DNA of 64,000 nt from Herbinix sp. Lineage in GTDB: Bacteria > Bacillota > Clostridia > Lachnospirales > Lachnospiraceae. Each line of letters opens with the position of its first letter. Positions within the stretch are counted from its first letter, which is position 1. The position numbers were made by a program, and so were the translations under genes. The DNA lies in assembly GCA_029256105.1 (NCBI GenBank), contig JAQSYO010000005.1, positions 124,001-188,000 of the forward strand, read 5' to 3'. Below, piece by piece: positions 8,763 to 17,434 of this stretch. The notes below the pieces were generated by a model. The model was not told the origin of the DNA. It saw only the letters and a program-made list of their open reading frames with translations, and made no database searches.

Positions 8763-9617
8763 ATGGACAAATTGTTTCCACGTACAGAGGTAGCAGGAAT
8801 TTCTTTATCCAGAATGATTATCGGAACAAACTGGATTCTTGGTTGGAGCCATACAGGTGCCGCCGCAGACAGGATGATTACGAACCGATACGATGCAAAA
8901 GAAAAGATGTATCCCATATTGGAAGCGTATATGGAATATGGTGTTGACACGATTATGGCTCCTTTTGGATTAAGCCCGATCCTAGTGGACTCGATCAAAG
9001 CTGTGGAGCAAAAGACTGGTCGACCAATGTTTATGGTCGATACGCCATGCATTAATGTGGATAACACGTTAGAAGGACGAAGAGAGGCAGAAGCTGTAAT
9101 AAAGGCTTGCGCAGACAGAGGCTCTAAGTTTTGTCTACTCCATCATTCCAGTGTAGAACAGCTTGTGAATAAGAACAAAGGTATCATCGAGAGACTTCCC
9201 GATTATACAAAAATGATCCGCGATGCTGGACTTATCCCCGGACTTTCTGCTCATATGCCGGAACTAATCACCTATTCAGATGAAAATGGATACGATGTAG
9301 AAACCTATATCCAAATCTATAATTGCATGGGCTTTCTTATGCAGGTGGAGGTGGAAACCGTTGCCCGAATAATACATAATGCCAAAAAACCGGTAATGAC
9401 CATCAAACCGATGGCAGCAGGACGTACTACCCCATATGTTGGGTTTAATTTTACCTGGAATACGATTCGTGACTGCGATATGGTCACGGTGGGTGCATTT
9501 TCACCCGATGAGGTTCATGAGGATGTGGAGATTTCTATTGCCGCTCTCGAGAGAAGGTTACCCGATTTGGAAAGACGCTCAAGTCCGGTTAATAATCAGG
9601 CCGCATTCGGAAAATAG
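8763..9617 (+). CDS. conserved TIM-barrel-like protein, function unknown
   Basis: A 284-residue protein beginning VAGISLSRMIIGTNWILGW, an opening reminiscent of aldo/keto-reductase-like or sugar-enzyme TIM barrels, with alternating strand/helix periodicity: DTIMAPFG, FCLLHHSS, GLIPGLSAHMP, FLMQVEVE, PVMTIKPMAAGR. The conserved His and Glu residues in LLHHSSVEQL and GLSAHMPEL could bind metal, but no classic catalytic motif is certain. It is the first gene of a tight unit with an MFS transporter (15-nt gap) and a DUF2804 gene (1-nt overlap), suggesting uptake and processing of one compound, probably carbohydrate-related. GGAGG ribosome site present. Confidence 0.7.
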   Translation: MDKLFPRTEVAGISLSRMIIGTNWILGWSHTGAAADRMITNRYDAKEKMYPILEAYMEYGVDTIMAPFGLSPILVDSIKAVEQKTGRPMFMVDTPCINVDNTLEGRREAEAVIKACADRGSKFCLLHHSSVEQLVNKNKGIIERLPDYTKMIRDAGLIPGLSAHMPELITYSDENGYDVETYIQIYNCMGFLMQVEVETVARIIHNAKKPVMTIKPMAAGRTTPYVGFNFTWNTIRDCDMVTVGAFSPDEVHEDVEISIAALERRLPDLERRSSPVNNQAAFGK

Positions 9618-9632
9618 TGGTTAGGGGGTCTT

Positions 9633-10916
9633 ATGGAGAAGATAAGTAAGAAAAATTGGTCACTGATTTGGATCTTGGGTTTGGCAGGTCAGCTTTGCTG
9701 GAATGTGGAAAATGCGTGGTTTAATACTTTTGTATATGATAAAATAGCGCCTAATCCAACAATCATCTCTTGGATGGTGGGGATAAGTGCAACGGCTACC
9801 ACCTTCGCAACCTTCTTTATTGGTACTATGGGAGACCGTAAGGGAAAGAGAAAACCATTTATAGCAATTGGATATATTTTATGGGGAATCTTTACGATTA
9901 CCTTTGGAATATCGGAATTTCTACCAATTAGTTCTATCTTTGCTGCAGGTTGCTTTGTGGTAGGTATGGATGCAATTATGAGCTTCTTTGGCTCGGTTGG
10001 ATATGATAGTGCTTTTTGTGCCTGGACCACGGATATCTCCAATGAAAGTAATCGAGGTAAGGTGGGCGGAGCATTTGCAACAATGCCTGTTCTTGCGACC
10101 ATCTTTGGATCAGTTGTTTCGGGTATTATTATTGATACCCTTGACTTCTTTGCATTCTTTATTATGATTGGGAGTCTTGTGTCTCTGATTGGTGTTTTTA
10201 CTTTATTCACATTGCAGGATGCTCCGACATTAAAAGCAAAGAAGGATGAGAAGGGCTTTTGGCATCAATTCTTTTCTGTATTTCATTATAAGACAGTGCG
10301 CGAAAACAAGGAATTGTTCTGGGTGTTTGTTATCATGATGATATATTTTATAGGGTTTAATGTGTATTTCCCCTATGTGACGATTTATTTTGTAAATTAT
10401 CTAGGGATGGATTTTACCATGACAGGTATTGTCCAAGGGGTAAGCTTATTGGCAGCTGTGGTGCTTACCATACCTGCAGCGAGATTTATAGACAGGGGAA
10501 AGAATACGAGTGTTATTGCGGGTGCGCTGCTAATTAACATAACTGGTTTGACAATCATCTGTCTCAGCCATTCCCTTGCGACCCTTGGAATTGGTATGCT
10601 GTTAACTGGGATTGGATATGTTATTATTCTACAGACCTTGACCGCATGGTATAAAAATCTGTATCCAGAGGAGCAACGAGGACAGTTTGAAGGGATTAAG
10701 CAGTTATTCTTTGTTTGTATTCCGATGATTATCGGCCCTACAATCTCTAATATCATTATCCGCAATTATGGAATAAAAGGAGTAGTAAATGGAGAAGCTG
10801 GTATGATCCCAAATGAGATCTTATTTGCAGTATCAGCGGTGTTAACCTTATTTACCTTCCTACCATTAATTCCAGCAGGGAAGTTATTAAGGGATAGAAA
10901 AAGGGAGGTTATCTAA
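9633..10916 (+). CDS. MFS transporter (sugar-type)
   Basis: A 427-residue transporter with twelve hydrophobic segments and the MFS loop 2-3 signature variant GTMGDRKGKRKPF. The N-terminal WIWILGLAGQLCWNVENAWF-like stretch and overall layout resemble carbohydrate transporters of the GPH/MFS superfamily. It lies 15 nt downstream of the TIM-barrel-like gene with GGGGGTCTT before its ATG, and its TAA overlaps the ATG of the DUF2804 gene (TAATG). The substrate is not readable from sequence; context suggests it is shared with its neighbours. Confidence 0.83.
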   Translation: MEKISKKNWSLIWILGLAGQLCWNVENAWFNTFVYDKIAPNPTIISWMVGISATATTFATFFIGTMGDRKGKRKPFIAIGYILWGIFTITFGISEFLPISSIFAAGCFVVGMDAIMSFFGSVGYDSAFCAWTTDISNESNRGKVGGAFATMPVLATIFGSVVSGIIIDTLDFFAFFIMIGSLVSLIGVFTLFTLQDAPTLKAKKDEKGFWHQFFSVFHYKTVRENKELFWVFVIMMIYFIGFNVYFPYVTIYFVNYLGMDFTMTGIVQGVSLLAAVVLTIPAARFIDRGKNTSVIAGALLINITGLTIICLSHSLATLGIGMLLTGIGYVIILQTLTAWYKNLYPEEQRGQFEGIKQLFFVCIPMIIGPTISNIIIRNYGIKGVVNGEAGMIPNEILFAVSAVLTLFTFLPLIPAGKLLRDRKREVI

Positions 10917-11917
10917 TGCAAAAGCAATTTATTCAGCCGGGTCCGGTGCTTGACCAGAAGGGTTCACCATATCCTGGGTATTCAACGAAAAGTATACTAG
11001 ATTATAAACGAAAAGCAATCAAGGCATCTCCCTTTCGTATTAAAGAATGGGATTTTTATCAGGTAACCGATGGTACGAGGTGTCTTCAATTTACAATCGG
11101 CCATGCAGCTTATGCAGGGCAGGTCGGGGTAATGTTTTTTGACTTTGCTAAAGGTGAAAAATTAGCGGAAAAGGGAACTTTACTAGTATTGCCATTTGGC
11201 TCCTTACATTTACCGGAACATGCAGAGAAAGATCATGTAATCAATTATCAAAAGAAAAATAATAGGATACGCTTTGAAGCAATTCATAATACCAGACATC
11301 TTTCTTGTAAATGGGACGATTTTGAAGCGGAAATAATACTTACCAGACAAAACGAAAATTCACTTGTTATAAATGTTCCCTTTGATGAATCACCGAAGGC
11401 CTTCTATTATAACCACAAGATTAATTGTATGTTAGCAGAAGGTTTTGTAAGATATGGAGGTCAACAATATCATTTTTCACCTGAGGACTCCTTTGGGCTA
11501 TTAGATTGGGGCAGAGGTGTTTGGCCATTTCACAATGAATGGTATTGGAGTAATGGTACGGGGTATATTGGGGATAAAATATTCGGATTTAATCTTGGCT
11601 GTGGATTTGGCAACACAAAAACTGCAACCGAGAATATCCTATTCTTTGGGGATACAGTACATAAGCTTGGTGAAGTGAGATTCGATTTGGGCTCAGATTA
11701 TGATAAGCCTTGGCATATTTATGACTTAGAAGGAAGATTAGACCTTATCTTAAAACCGATTTATGACCGCACGACCCGTACGAAGCTGTTATGGGTGGAC
11801 AATTGCTGCCATCAGATGTTCGGTGAATTCAAGGGAAAGGCAGTGCTTGACGATGGAAGTGAAATAACAATAGAGAATCTAATATCCTTTGCAGAGCATG
11901 CAATCAATAATTGGTAA
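10916..11917 (+). CDS. DUF2804 domain protein
   Basis: A 333-residue cytoplasmic protein, all beta-rich, matching DUF2804: N-terminal RIKEWDFYQV, central SFGLLDWGRGVWPFHNEWYW and C-terminal HQMFGEFKGKAVLDDG. DUF2804 has no established reaction; the Trp/Gly-rich centre suggests a ligand pocket. Its ATG overlaps the stop of the MFS gene by one base, with AAAGGGAGG upstream. It is the last gene of the three-gene unit and is followed by a perfect hairpin. No signal peptide is seen. Confidence 0.8.
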   Translation: MQKQFIQPGPVLDQKGSPYPGYSTKSILDYKRKAIKASPFRIKEWDFYQVTDGTRCLQFTIGHAAYAGQVGVMFFDFAKGEKLAEKGTLLVLPFGSLHLPEHAEKDHVINYQKKNNRIRFEAIHNTRHLSCKWDDFEAEIILTRQNENSLVINVPFDESPKAFYYNHKINCMLAEGFVRYGGQQYHFSPEDSFGLLDWGRGVWPFHNEWYWSNGTGYIGDKIFGFNLGCGFGNTKTATENILFFGDTVHKLGEVRFDLGSDYDKPWHIYDLEGRLDLILKPIYDRTTRTKLLWVDNCCHQMFGEFKGKAVLDDGSEITIENLISFAEHAINNW

Positions 11918-11948
11918 TAATAAGAATTTATTACTTAGAATTTAGTGT

Positions 11949-11985
11949 AGAAAGGGAGCAGTGTTTGCTGATCTGCTCCCTTTCT
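11949..11985. terminator. bidirectional terminator between DUF2804 and the ACT-like gene
   Basis: A perfect 13-bp stem, AGAAAGGGAGCAG (11949-11961) with CTGCTCCCTTTCT (11973-11985), lies between two convergent genes. Short T/A tracts occur on both sides, so it may serve both strands. Confidence 0.8.
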
Positions 11986-11997
11986 AATACTATAAAA

Positions 11998-12249
11998 TTA
12001 AAAAACCATTCGCTGAACATCAACCTCAGCGATTTCCATTAATTCCTTTTCAAATTCATCTGCTTTGTCTTCTGCATCATCAATAAACTCCAATAATATG
12101 AGCCCTTGAGAGCTACAGGTATCGGGGGAGGCAACATGAAGACCAATGCGTGTGTTTATTTCACATCCATACGAAGTCAGCAATTCTTGAACCTTACTAG
12201 CAGTTTTAACTCGTTCATGTAATACAAAGCCCATTATCACCTTTGCCAT
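11998..12249 (-). CDS. small ACT-like protein (TM1266/iron-only hydrogenase regulator type)
   Basis: An 83-residue single-domain protein with the beta-alpha-beta-beta-alpha-beta layout of ACT/NikR-C-like domains: VIMGFVLHE, a helix to LLTSYGCEINTRIGLH, then SSQGLILLEFIDD, a helix and VDVQRMVF. Members of this group are annotated as putative regulators of iron-only hydrogenase systems, but ligand and target are unknown. A purine-rich ribosome site (AGGAAGGTAGG on the minus strand) precedes ATG. It is convergent with the DUF2804 gene and stands alone; no hydrogenase gene is visible here. Confidence 0.7.
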   Translation of the reverse strand: MAKVIMGFVLHERVKTASKVQELLTSYGCEINTRIGLHVASPDTCSSQGLILLEFIDDAEDKADEFEKELMEIAEVDVQRMVF

Positions 12250-12502
12250 AATAATTTTCCTACCTTCCTTTCAATGTAACGTATCGCTCGTAGTAATACT
12301 AAAACTAAATTAATAAATGGAGAATACGTTAAGAATGCTATTATTGTAACTAACTAAGCAAATAATATGAGCGATTTGTAATATTTATATAAAGATTTAT
12401 TGTGATGCTATTTGAACTTATAGGGGCTGAATCAAAAATAGAGAGTAAAATGTGGACAAATACCAACCGGTAAGTCGATATATTGAAAATCTGTTCCATT
12501 TT

Positions 12503-12520
12503 GTTAATGAAATCATTAAC
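12503..12520. promoter_or_regulatory. perfect inverted repeat upstream of the lactate-dehydrogenase-like gene
   Basis: GTTAATGA and TCATTAAC pair perfectly around an AA spacer. A TATAAT box stands at 12551-12556, so the palindrome lies just upstream of or over the -35 region. It is a good operator candidate. The rest of the 389-nt gap 12250-12638 shows no gene. Confidence 0.5.
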
Positions 12521-12638
12521 TTTAGGGCAGACTTTTTATTAATTTTAGGATATAATGATATAGTAATTATAGGCAATAATGGTATTATGCTTTAGAGCGA
12601 ATAATAAGTCATTGCAATTTATAGAGAGGAAGTGTCGT

Positions 12639-13586
12639 ATGCAAATCAGTAGAAATAAGGTTGTAATTATCGGAGCCGGACAGGTTGGTACAACGATTGC
12701 ATTTAGTTTAGTTGTCCAGGAGGTATGTAATGAAATAGTATTGGTTGATATAAATGAGACAAAGGCAACCGGTGAGGCGATGGATTTACAACATGGTATC
12801 GAGTATTTTGGACGAAATACAAAAATAGTAGCTGGAACTTATGCCGACTGTAAGGATGCGGATATCGTGGTAATAACAGCTTCATCACCCTATAGTGGAG
12901 AACTTGATCGTCTGCACATGATGGATAAAACAGCGGGGATTGTAAGAGCGATAGTACCACAAATTATGGAAAGCGGATTTGATGGTATTTTTGTTGTAGT
13001 AACCAATCCGGTTGATATTATCTCATATCTGGTTTATAAATTATCAGGATTGCCGAAGAATCAGATTATTGGTACTGGAACAGCGATAGAAACCTCACGT
13101 TTGAAGCAGCGCATTGGACATATGTTAAATATTGATCCAAGGAATGTGGAAGGTTTGGTTTTGGGAGAGCATGGGGATTCTTTATTTGTTCCTTGGAGTC
13201 TTGTTCGAGCAGGTGGAAAGAATTTGATGGAAATCATCAAGGATAATCCGGAATATAGTTCAATCGATCTAGATCAAATAGAGGAAGAAACTCGAAAAGC
13301 AGGGTTTACCGTATTGGGTAAGAAAGGAAATACCCAGTATGGAATAGCAAGTGTAGCAACCGGAATTATTTCTGCAGTGCTACGAGATGAGTATAAAGCA
13401 ATACCAGTTTCAACCTTAATGGAAGGGGAGTATGGCATTACAGAGGCTTTCTGTGGTGTTCCTGCGATTCTTAATCGTTATGGAGTTGTAGATGTTGTAG
13501 AATTACATCTAAATGAACGCGAGAAAAAGGCTTTGGAGAATTCAGTTTCGGTGATAAAAGAAAACATTAAAAAATTAGGATTATAG
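12639..13586 (+). CDS. ldh: L-lactate dehydrogenase family protein with atypical active-site residues
   Basis: A 315-residue NAD-dependent 2-hydroxyacid dehydrogenase of the LDH/MDH superfamily: GAGQVGTT Rossmann motif, NPVDIISYLVYKLSGLP, GTGTAIETSRLKQRIG and catalytic His in GEHGDS (about residue 178). By eye alignment the substrate-specificity Gln102 is a Tyr (residue 85) and catalytic Asp168 is a Glu (residue 151), while Arg109, Arg171 and His195 equivalents remain. The enzyme therefore belongs to the family but may prefer another 2-oxoacid. ATG 12639 follows AGAGAGGA; an upstream in-frame ATG at 12579 has none. A strong hairpin follows. Confidence 0.85.
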   Translation: MQISRNKVVIIGAGQVGTTIAFSLVVQEVCNEIVLVDINETKATGEAMDLQHGIEYFGRNTKIVAGTYADCKDADIVVITASSPYSGELDRLHMMDKTAGIVRAIVPQIMESGFDGIFVVVTNPVDIISYLVYKLSGLPKNQIIGTGTAIETSRLKQRIGHMLNIDPRNVEGLVLGEHGDSLFVPWSLVRAGGKNLMEIIKDNPEYSSIDLDQIEEETRKAGFTVLGKKGNTQYGIASVATGIISAVLRDEYKAIPVSTLMEGEYGITEAFCGVPAILNRYGVVDVVELHLNEREKKALENSVSVIKENIKKLGL

Positions 13587-13592
13587 TTATTT

Positions 13593-13663
13593 AAAAGCTG
13601 TAGTAAAAACTCAATGGTACTCCATTACTTTTTGGAGTAATTATAGTGTTTACTACAGCTTTT
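13593..13663. terminator. bidirectional terminator between ldh-like and MATE genes
   Basis: A perfect 15-bp outer stem, AAAAGCTGTAGTAAA (13593-13607) with TTTACTACAGCTTTT (13649-13663), encloses a second hairpin with arms TACTCCA and TGGAGTA. It separates convergent genes and ends in T on one strand and A on the other. Confidence 0.85.
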
Positions 13664-13678
13664 ATAATAATAATATTA

Positions 13679-15073
13679 TTAGGAGTGCAGACGGTCATTA
13701 AGGGTATTACTACTCTTTAATTCAGGCCATACGACTAGCAACATGGTTACAAAGCAAGCAGTTCCTCCGATAAAATTCGAGATGGGTTCCGCTAGGAAGA
13801 CACCATGTACGCCAAGGTTGAATAGTTTAGGTAGGTATAACGTAAGGGGAATCACGATAACGATTTTTCTCAGAATAGAAAAGAATATCGCATGTTTTGA
13901 TTTGCCAAGTGCTACAAAGGTGGACTGTCCTGCAAACTGCAATGACATCATAAAAAATCCAAAGAAATATATTCTTAAGGCTGGAAGTCCAAGCCGAATT
14001 AACTCAGCATCATGATTGAAAATCTGAATAAAAAAGTGAGGGAAAATATTTAAAATTCCCCAAGCAATCAAAGTGTAAGTAATACATACAATCGACATAA
14101 ATTTAATTGCGGAACGTACTCGGACGTAGCAACCTGCTCCATAATTATATCCGATTATTGGCTGAGCTCCATTGGTTAAGCCGGTTACCGGCATGACGAT
14201 AACCTCACGAATGGAATTGATAACCGTCATAACACCGACATAAAGATCCCCGCCGTAGGATTGTAGAGTTGCATTACACATGATTTGAACAGAGCTGTTA
14301 GTTATTGCCATCGCAAAACCAGATAGACCTAACAGTGTGATCTTATTAACCCGGCTCTTCTTTAACTTTAAGTTGCCTAATCTTAATTTTAAAATCGTTT
14401 TCTTTCCGGTCAAAAACCGAAGTATCCACAAGGCAGACAGAAATTGTGATATGACGGTGGCAATAGCTGCTCCTTTAACGCCAAGATGTAAACCAAATAT
14501 GAAAATCGGATCCAAAATAATATTAGCAATTGCACCCAAAAGCACAGAAGACATTCCAATCTTTCCAAAGCCCTGAGAATTTATGTAGCTATTCATACCA
14601 AGGCTAATCATAACGAAAATAGTACCTAGTAAATAAATACTAATGTAATCATTGGCAAAGGGAAAAGTAGCATCACTTGCTCCGAATAGATATAGCATTG
14701 GTTTCTTGAATAGTAGTCCTAATATGGTCAATAAAACACCAGATATCAATAATAGAGCAAAGGAATTGCCCATAATGCGTTCCGCTTCTTCATCATCCCC
14801 ACGCCCCCTGGCAATGGAGCATAACGGTGCACCACCCATACCAAAGAGATTGGCAAAAGCGATAACAATGGTGATAATCGGTAGGGTTAATCCTAAGCCA
14901 GTCATTGCTAACATAGCATTATCCGGCATTCTTCCAATATAAATACGATCAACAATATTATAAAGAACATTAATTAATTGCGCCAGAGTCATCGGAAATG
15001 CAAGGTTTAAGATGGTTTTTACAATACTTCCTTTTGAAAAGTCGTTCTGTTTCGTTGCTGAATTCAAAGTCAT
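13679..15073 (-). CDS. MATE family efflux transporter
   Basis: A 464-residue exporter with about twelve hydrophobic segments. The N-terminal half has LAFPMTLAQLINVLYNIVDR followed by IGRMPDN, the MepA/NorM-like opening, and the second half repeats the pattern at GLTNGAQPIIGYNYGA, as expected for the duplicated MATE fold. Such proteins export cationic drugs or metabolites in exchange for Na+ or H+. The ribosome site is weak (AAAGAAGA). Stands alone, divergent from the DUF3793 gene. Confidence 0.9.
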   Translation of the reverse strand: MTLNSATKQNDFSKGSIVKTILNLAFPMTLAQLINVLYNIVDRIYIGRMPDNAMLAMTGLGLTLPIITIVIAFANLFGMGGAPLCSIARGRGDDEEAERIMGNSFALLLISGVLLTILGLLFKKPMLYLFGASDATFPFANDYISIYLLGTIFVMISLGMNSYINSQGFGKIGMSSVLLGAIANIILDPIFIFGLHLGVKGAAIATVISQFLSALWILRFLTGKKTILKLRLGNLKLKKSRVNKITLLGLSGFAMAITNSSVQIMCNATLQSYGGDLYVGVMTVINSIREVIVMPVTGLTNGAQPIIGYNYGAGCYVRVRSAIKFMSIVCITYTLIAWGILNIFPHFFIQIFNHDAELIRLGLPALRIYFFGFFMMSLQFAGQSTFVALGKSKHAIFFSILRKIVIVIPLTLYLPKLFNLGVHGVFLAEPISNFIGGTACFVTMLLVVWPELKSSNTLNDRLHS

Positions 15074-15288
15074 TCTTCTTTCTTGAAAATCTTTTACTAT
15101 GTAATATATTATTTTTTGTCCTAGCTATTGTACCACAATCACGAAAGGGAACCAAGAGCAATATGTGATAAAAAGTTACCTTTGCAACCTGGAATATTTG
15201 TGCTACGATAGAAAAACAGATATATAAAATTAAGAGTATGGAAGTCTTATGGAAATGCGGTGATAACTACAGATTGTGAGGAGATATT

Positions 15289-15321
15289 ATGGATCATTAT
15301 ATTGATGTATTATTGAATTGA
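15289..15321 (+). other. 10-codon leader-like ORF upstream of DUF3793
   Basis: ATG at 15289 preceded by TGAGGAG with ideal spacing opens a frame of ten codons (MDHYIDVLLN) ending TGA, 62 nt before the DUF3793 start. The ribosome site is better than that of the gene itself. It may be a leader peptide or a decayed start. The remainder of the 15074-15383 gap shows no other gene. Confidence 0.3.
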
Positions 15322-15383
15322 AAATAAGCAAACTACATACGCTAATTTAGTCAAAGCGAATGGTAAGGGAGTTTATCAGTTCA

Positions 15384-15992
15384 ATGAGTGAGCATTTAAA
15401 ATACATCCAAAACGGTACTACCCAGTTCTTTGCAACTTATGTATTAGCAAATTACTGTATGCCGACATTACTAAAAGTGAAGCCTTCGAACCTGATTAAT
15501 GTTAATAAAATATTCATAACGAACGAAATCGATTTTTTTAAAGATATTGCAAATGAATTAGAACAATTCGACAGTTGTTATTCGATACTTTATGAAGATG
15601 ATGTAATGTTTATCATATTAATTTATAATAGAGAACACCTATTCCATACAATTATTCTTGCGGAAAACGAACGATTTCTAAAATCCTTTGGATATGAATT
15701 TTATGGGAATATTATTAATAGTACAATTGAAAGATTAAAACAGAGATACAAGAACTACAAGAATCGAACGATGGATTTTCCTCATGAAATTGGTGTTATG
15801 CTAGGCTATCCACTTCGAGATGTAGAGGCTTTTATTAATAATAAAGGAAGAAATTATATTCTTAGTGGTTGTTGGAAGGTATATCACGATGTAGACAATG
15901 CAAGCAAGACATTTGATGATTATCGTAGAATTCGTGAAAATGCAATAAAAGTTATCGATGAGGGGAAAACCCTGAGGGATATCTTGGAATAA
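15384..15992 (+). CDS. DUF3793 family protein
   Basis: A cytoplasmic protein of 202 residues from ATG 15384 (AAGGGAG 13 nt upstream); ATG 15360 would add eight residues but has no ribosome site. Family marks are CMPTLLKVKPSNL near the N-terminus and FPHEIGVMLGYPL, VEAFINNKGRNY and SGCWKVYHDV toward the C-terminus. DUF3793 is common in Clostridia and has no established function; homologues often occur near metal or flavodoxin genes, which are not seen here. No signal peptide or membrane helix. Confidence 0.75.
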   Translation: MSEHLKYIQNGTTQFFATYVLANYCMPTLLKVKPSNLINVNKIFITNEIDFFKDIANELEQFDSCYSILYEDDVMFIILIYNREHLFHTIILAENERFLKSFGYEFYGNIINSTIERLKQRYKNYKNRTMDFPHEIGVMLGYPLRDVEAFINNKGRNYILSGCWKVYHDVDNASKTFDDYRRIRENAIKVIDEGKTLRDILE

Positions 15993-16068
15993 GGGTTGAT
16001 AGCAAAGGAAAGAATAGAACGGATTTTGTTTGTATTTTAGCGTAAATTATACTTGGAGGATGATATTT

Positions 16069-17181
16069 ATGGTGAACAGAGAAAGAATTATAAATGAATT
16101 TTGCAGATTAGTAGCAATCGATTCTATACCATTTCAAGAAAGAGAAATGGCAGATGTATTGAAGAAGTATTTGTTTGAATTGGGATTTGAGGTTACAGAG
16201 GACAACGCAGGGGAACATTATCAGGGAAACTGTGGAAACCTCTATGGATATCTGAAAGGTGATCTAGAGGGCGAGCCCATACTATTCTCGGCGCATATGG
16301 ACACGGTGGAACCCGGTAATAATAAAAGGGCTATTGTACATAACGATGGCACAATAACCAGTGATGGAACTACGGTGCTGGGTGCAGATGATTTGTCCGG
16401 GGTGGTTTCCATCCTAGAAGCAGTACGGACGATAAGAGATATGGGAATTCCACACAGAAGTATAGAAGTCCTTTTTACGATTGCAGAGGAAGTCTATATC
16501 CGAGGGAGCAATGTATTTGATTACAAAACAATAAAGTCGAAAGAGGCCTATGTCTTGGATCTTGATGGACTGGTTGGGACAGCGGCAATCAAAGCCCCCT
16601 CCTTATTATCCTTTACAGCCCAAATACATGGGAAAGCCTCACATGCCGGCTTTGCACCAGAGCAGGGAATTCATGCGATAGCAATTGCTGCAGAAGCAAT
16701 TGTTCAAATTCAACAAGGAAAAATTGATAATGAGACAACGGTTAATATTGGATTAATAGAAGGTGGTAAGGCTAGAAATATTGTTCCAGAGGAATGTATC
16801 TTGAAGGGTGAGGTTCGTAGTCTTAAGCATGAAAAATCGCTGTCAGAGATTAATAAAATTAGAGAAATATTTGATGCAGTTACGGTAAAATACAGTGCAA
16901 CGATGGAATTTACCACTTCTATCGGCTGTATTGCCTATGAGGTTTCATTGCAGCATCCAGTGGTTTCACGGTTTGAGAAGGTATGCCAAGAATTACAATA
17001 CCCAACGAATCTGATTGAAACCTTCGGTGGAAGTGATAATAATAACTTCGTTCAAAACGGTATCATGGGAATTGTATTATCCTGTGGTATGAATAAAGTC
17101 CATTCTTGTAATGAATATTCTAATGTTGAGGAACTGGTGAAATGCAGTAATATAGTATTGAAACTAATGACAAGTAAATAA
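16069..17181 (+). CDS. M20 family peptidase, tripeptidase T-like
   Basis: A 370-residue dizinc exopeptidase resembling PepT-type proteins. Metal and catalytic motifs are FSAHMDTVEPG, LGADDLSGV, FTIAEEVYIRG, AYVLDLDG and MNKVHSCNEY; the dimerisation domain lies between KAPSLLSF and EFTTSIG. It should cleave N-terminal residues of small peptides in the cytoplasm. ATG 16069 follows TTGGAGGA at 16053-16060 by 8 nt; the frame extends to 16030 without support. It lies 77 nt after DUF3793 and ends at a clear terminator. Confidence 0.86.
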   Translation: MVNRERIINEFCRLVAIDSIPFQEREMADVLKKYLFELGFEVTEDNAGEHYQGNCGNLYGYLKGDLEGEPILFSAHMDTVEPGNNKRAIVHNDGTITSDGTTVLGADDLSGVVSILEAVRTIRDMGIPHRSIEVLFTIAEEVYIRGSNVFDYKTIKSKEAYVLDLDGLVGTAAIKAPSLLSFTAQIHGKASHAGFAPEQGIHAIAIAAEAIVQIQQGKIDNETTVNIGLIEGGKARNIVPEECILKGEVRSLKHEKSLSEINKIREIFDAVTVKYSATMEFTTSIGCIAYEVSLQHPVVSRFEKVCQELQYPTNLIETFGGSDNNNFVQNGIMGIVLSCGMNKVHSCNEYSNVEELVKCSNIVLKLMTSK

Positions 17182-17197
17182 ATAACGATTTAATTGG

Positions 17198-17250
17198 AAG
17201 GCAAGGAAGTAAACTTTTCGAAGGAGAAGGAATACTTCCTTGCCTTTTTT
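17198..17250 (+). terminator. rho-independent terminator after the M20 peptidase
   Basis: A perfect 14-bp stem, AAGGCAAGGAAGTA (17198-17211) with TACTTCCTTGCCTT (17233-17246), runs into a T tract. Confidence 0.88.
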
Positions 17251-17434
17251 ATTTCTAGAAATCAAATTATTCTTATATAACTTACTTTGTTTTACAAATT
17301 TTAATCGAATTTTTACTATGCATTAAGGCATATTTAATCATTTTATTGTAAGATAGCACTATAAATGAAAAGTAAAATAATGTATAATAAAATGTAAGAT
17401 AATGTAGTATGCTGGGAAAACGAGGGGGATTTTT

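Noticed and set aside
12503..12520. Rex operator at the ldh-like gene
   Set aside because: Half-sites are separated differently from TTGTTAA-N4-TTAACAA, so only a generic operator is claimed.
13743..14942. Plus-strand frames inside the MATE gene
   Set aside because: They lack ribosome sites and run antisense to a clear twelve-helix transporter.
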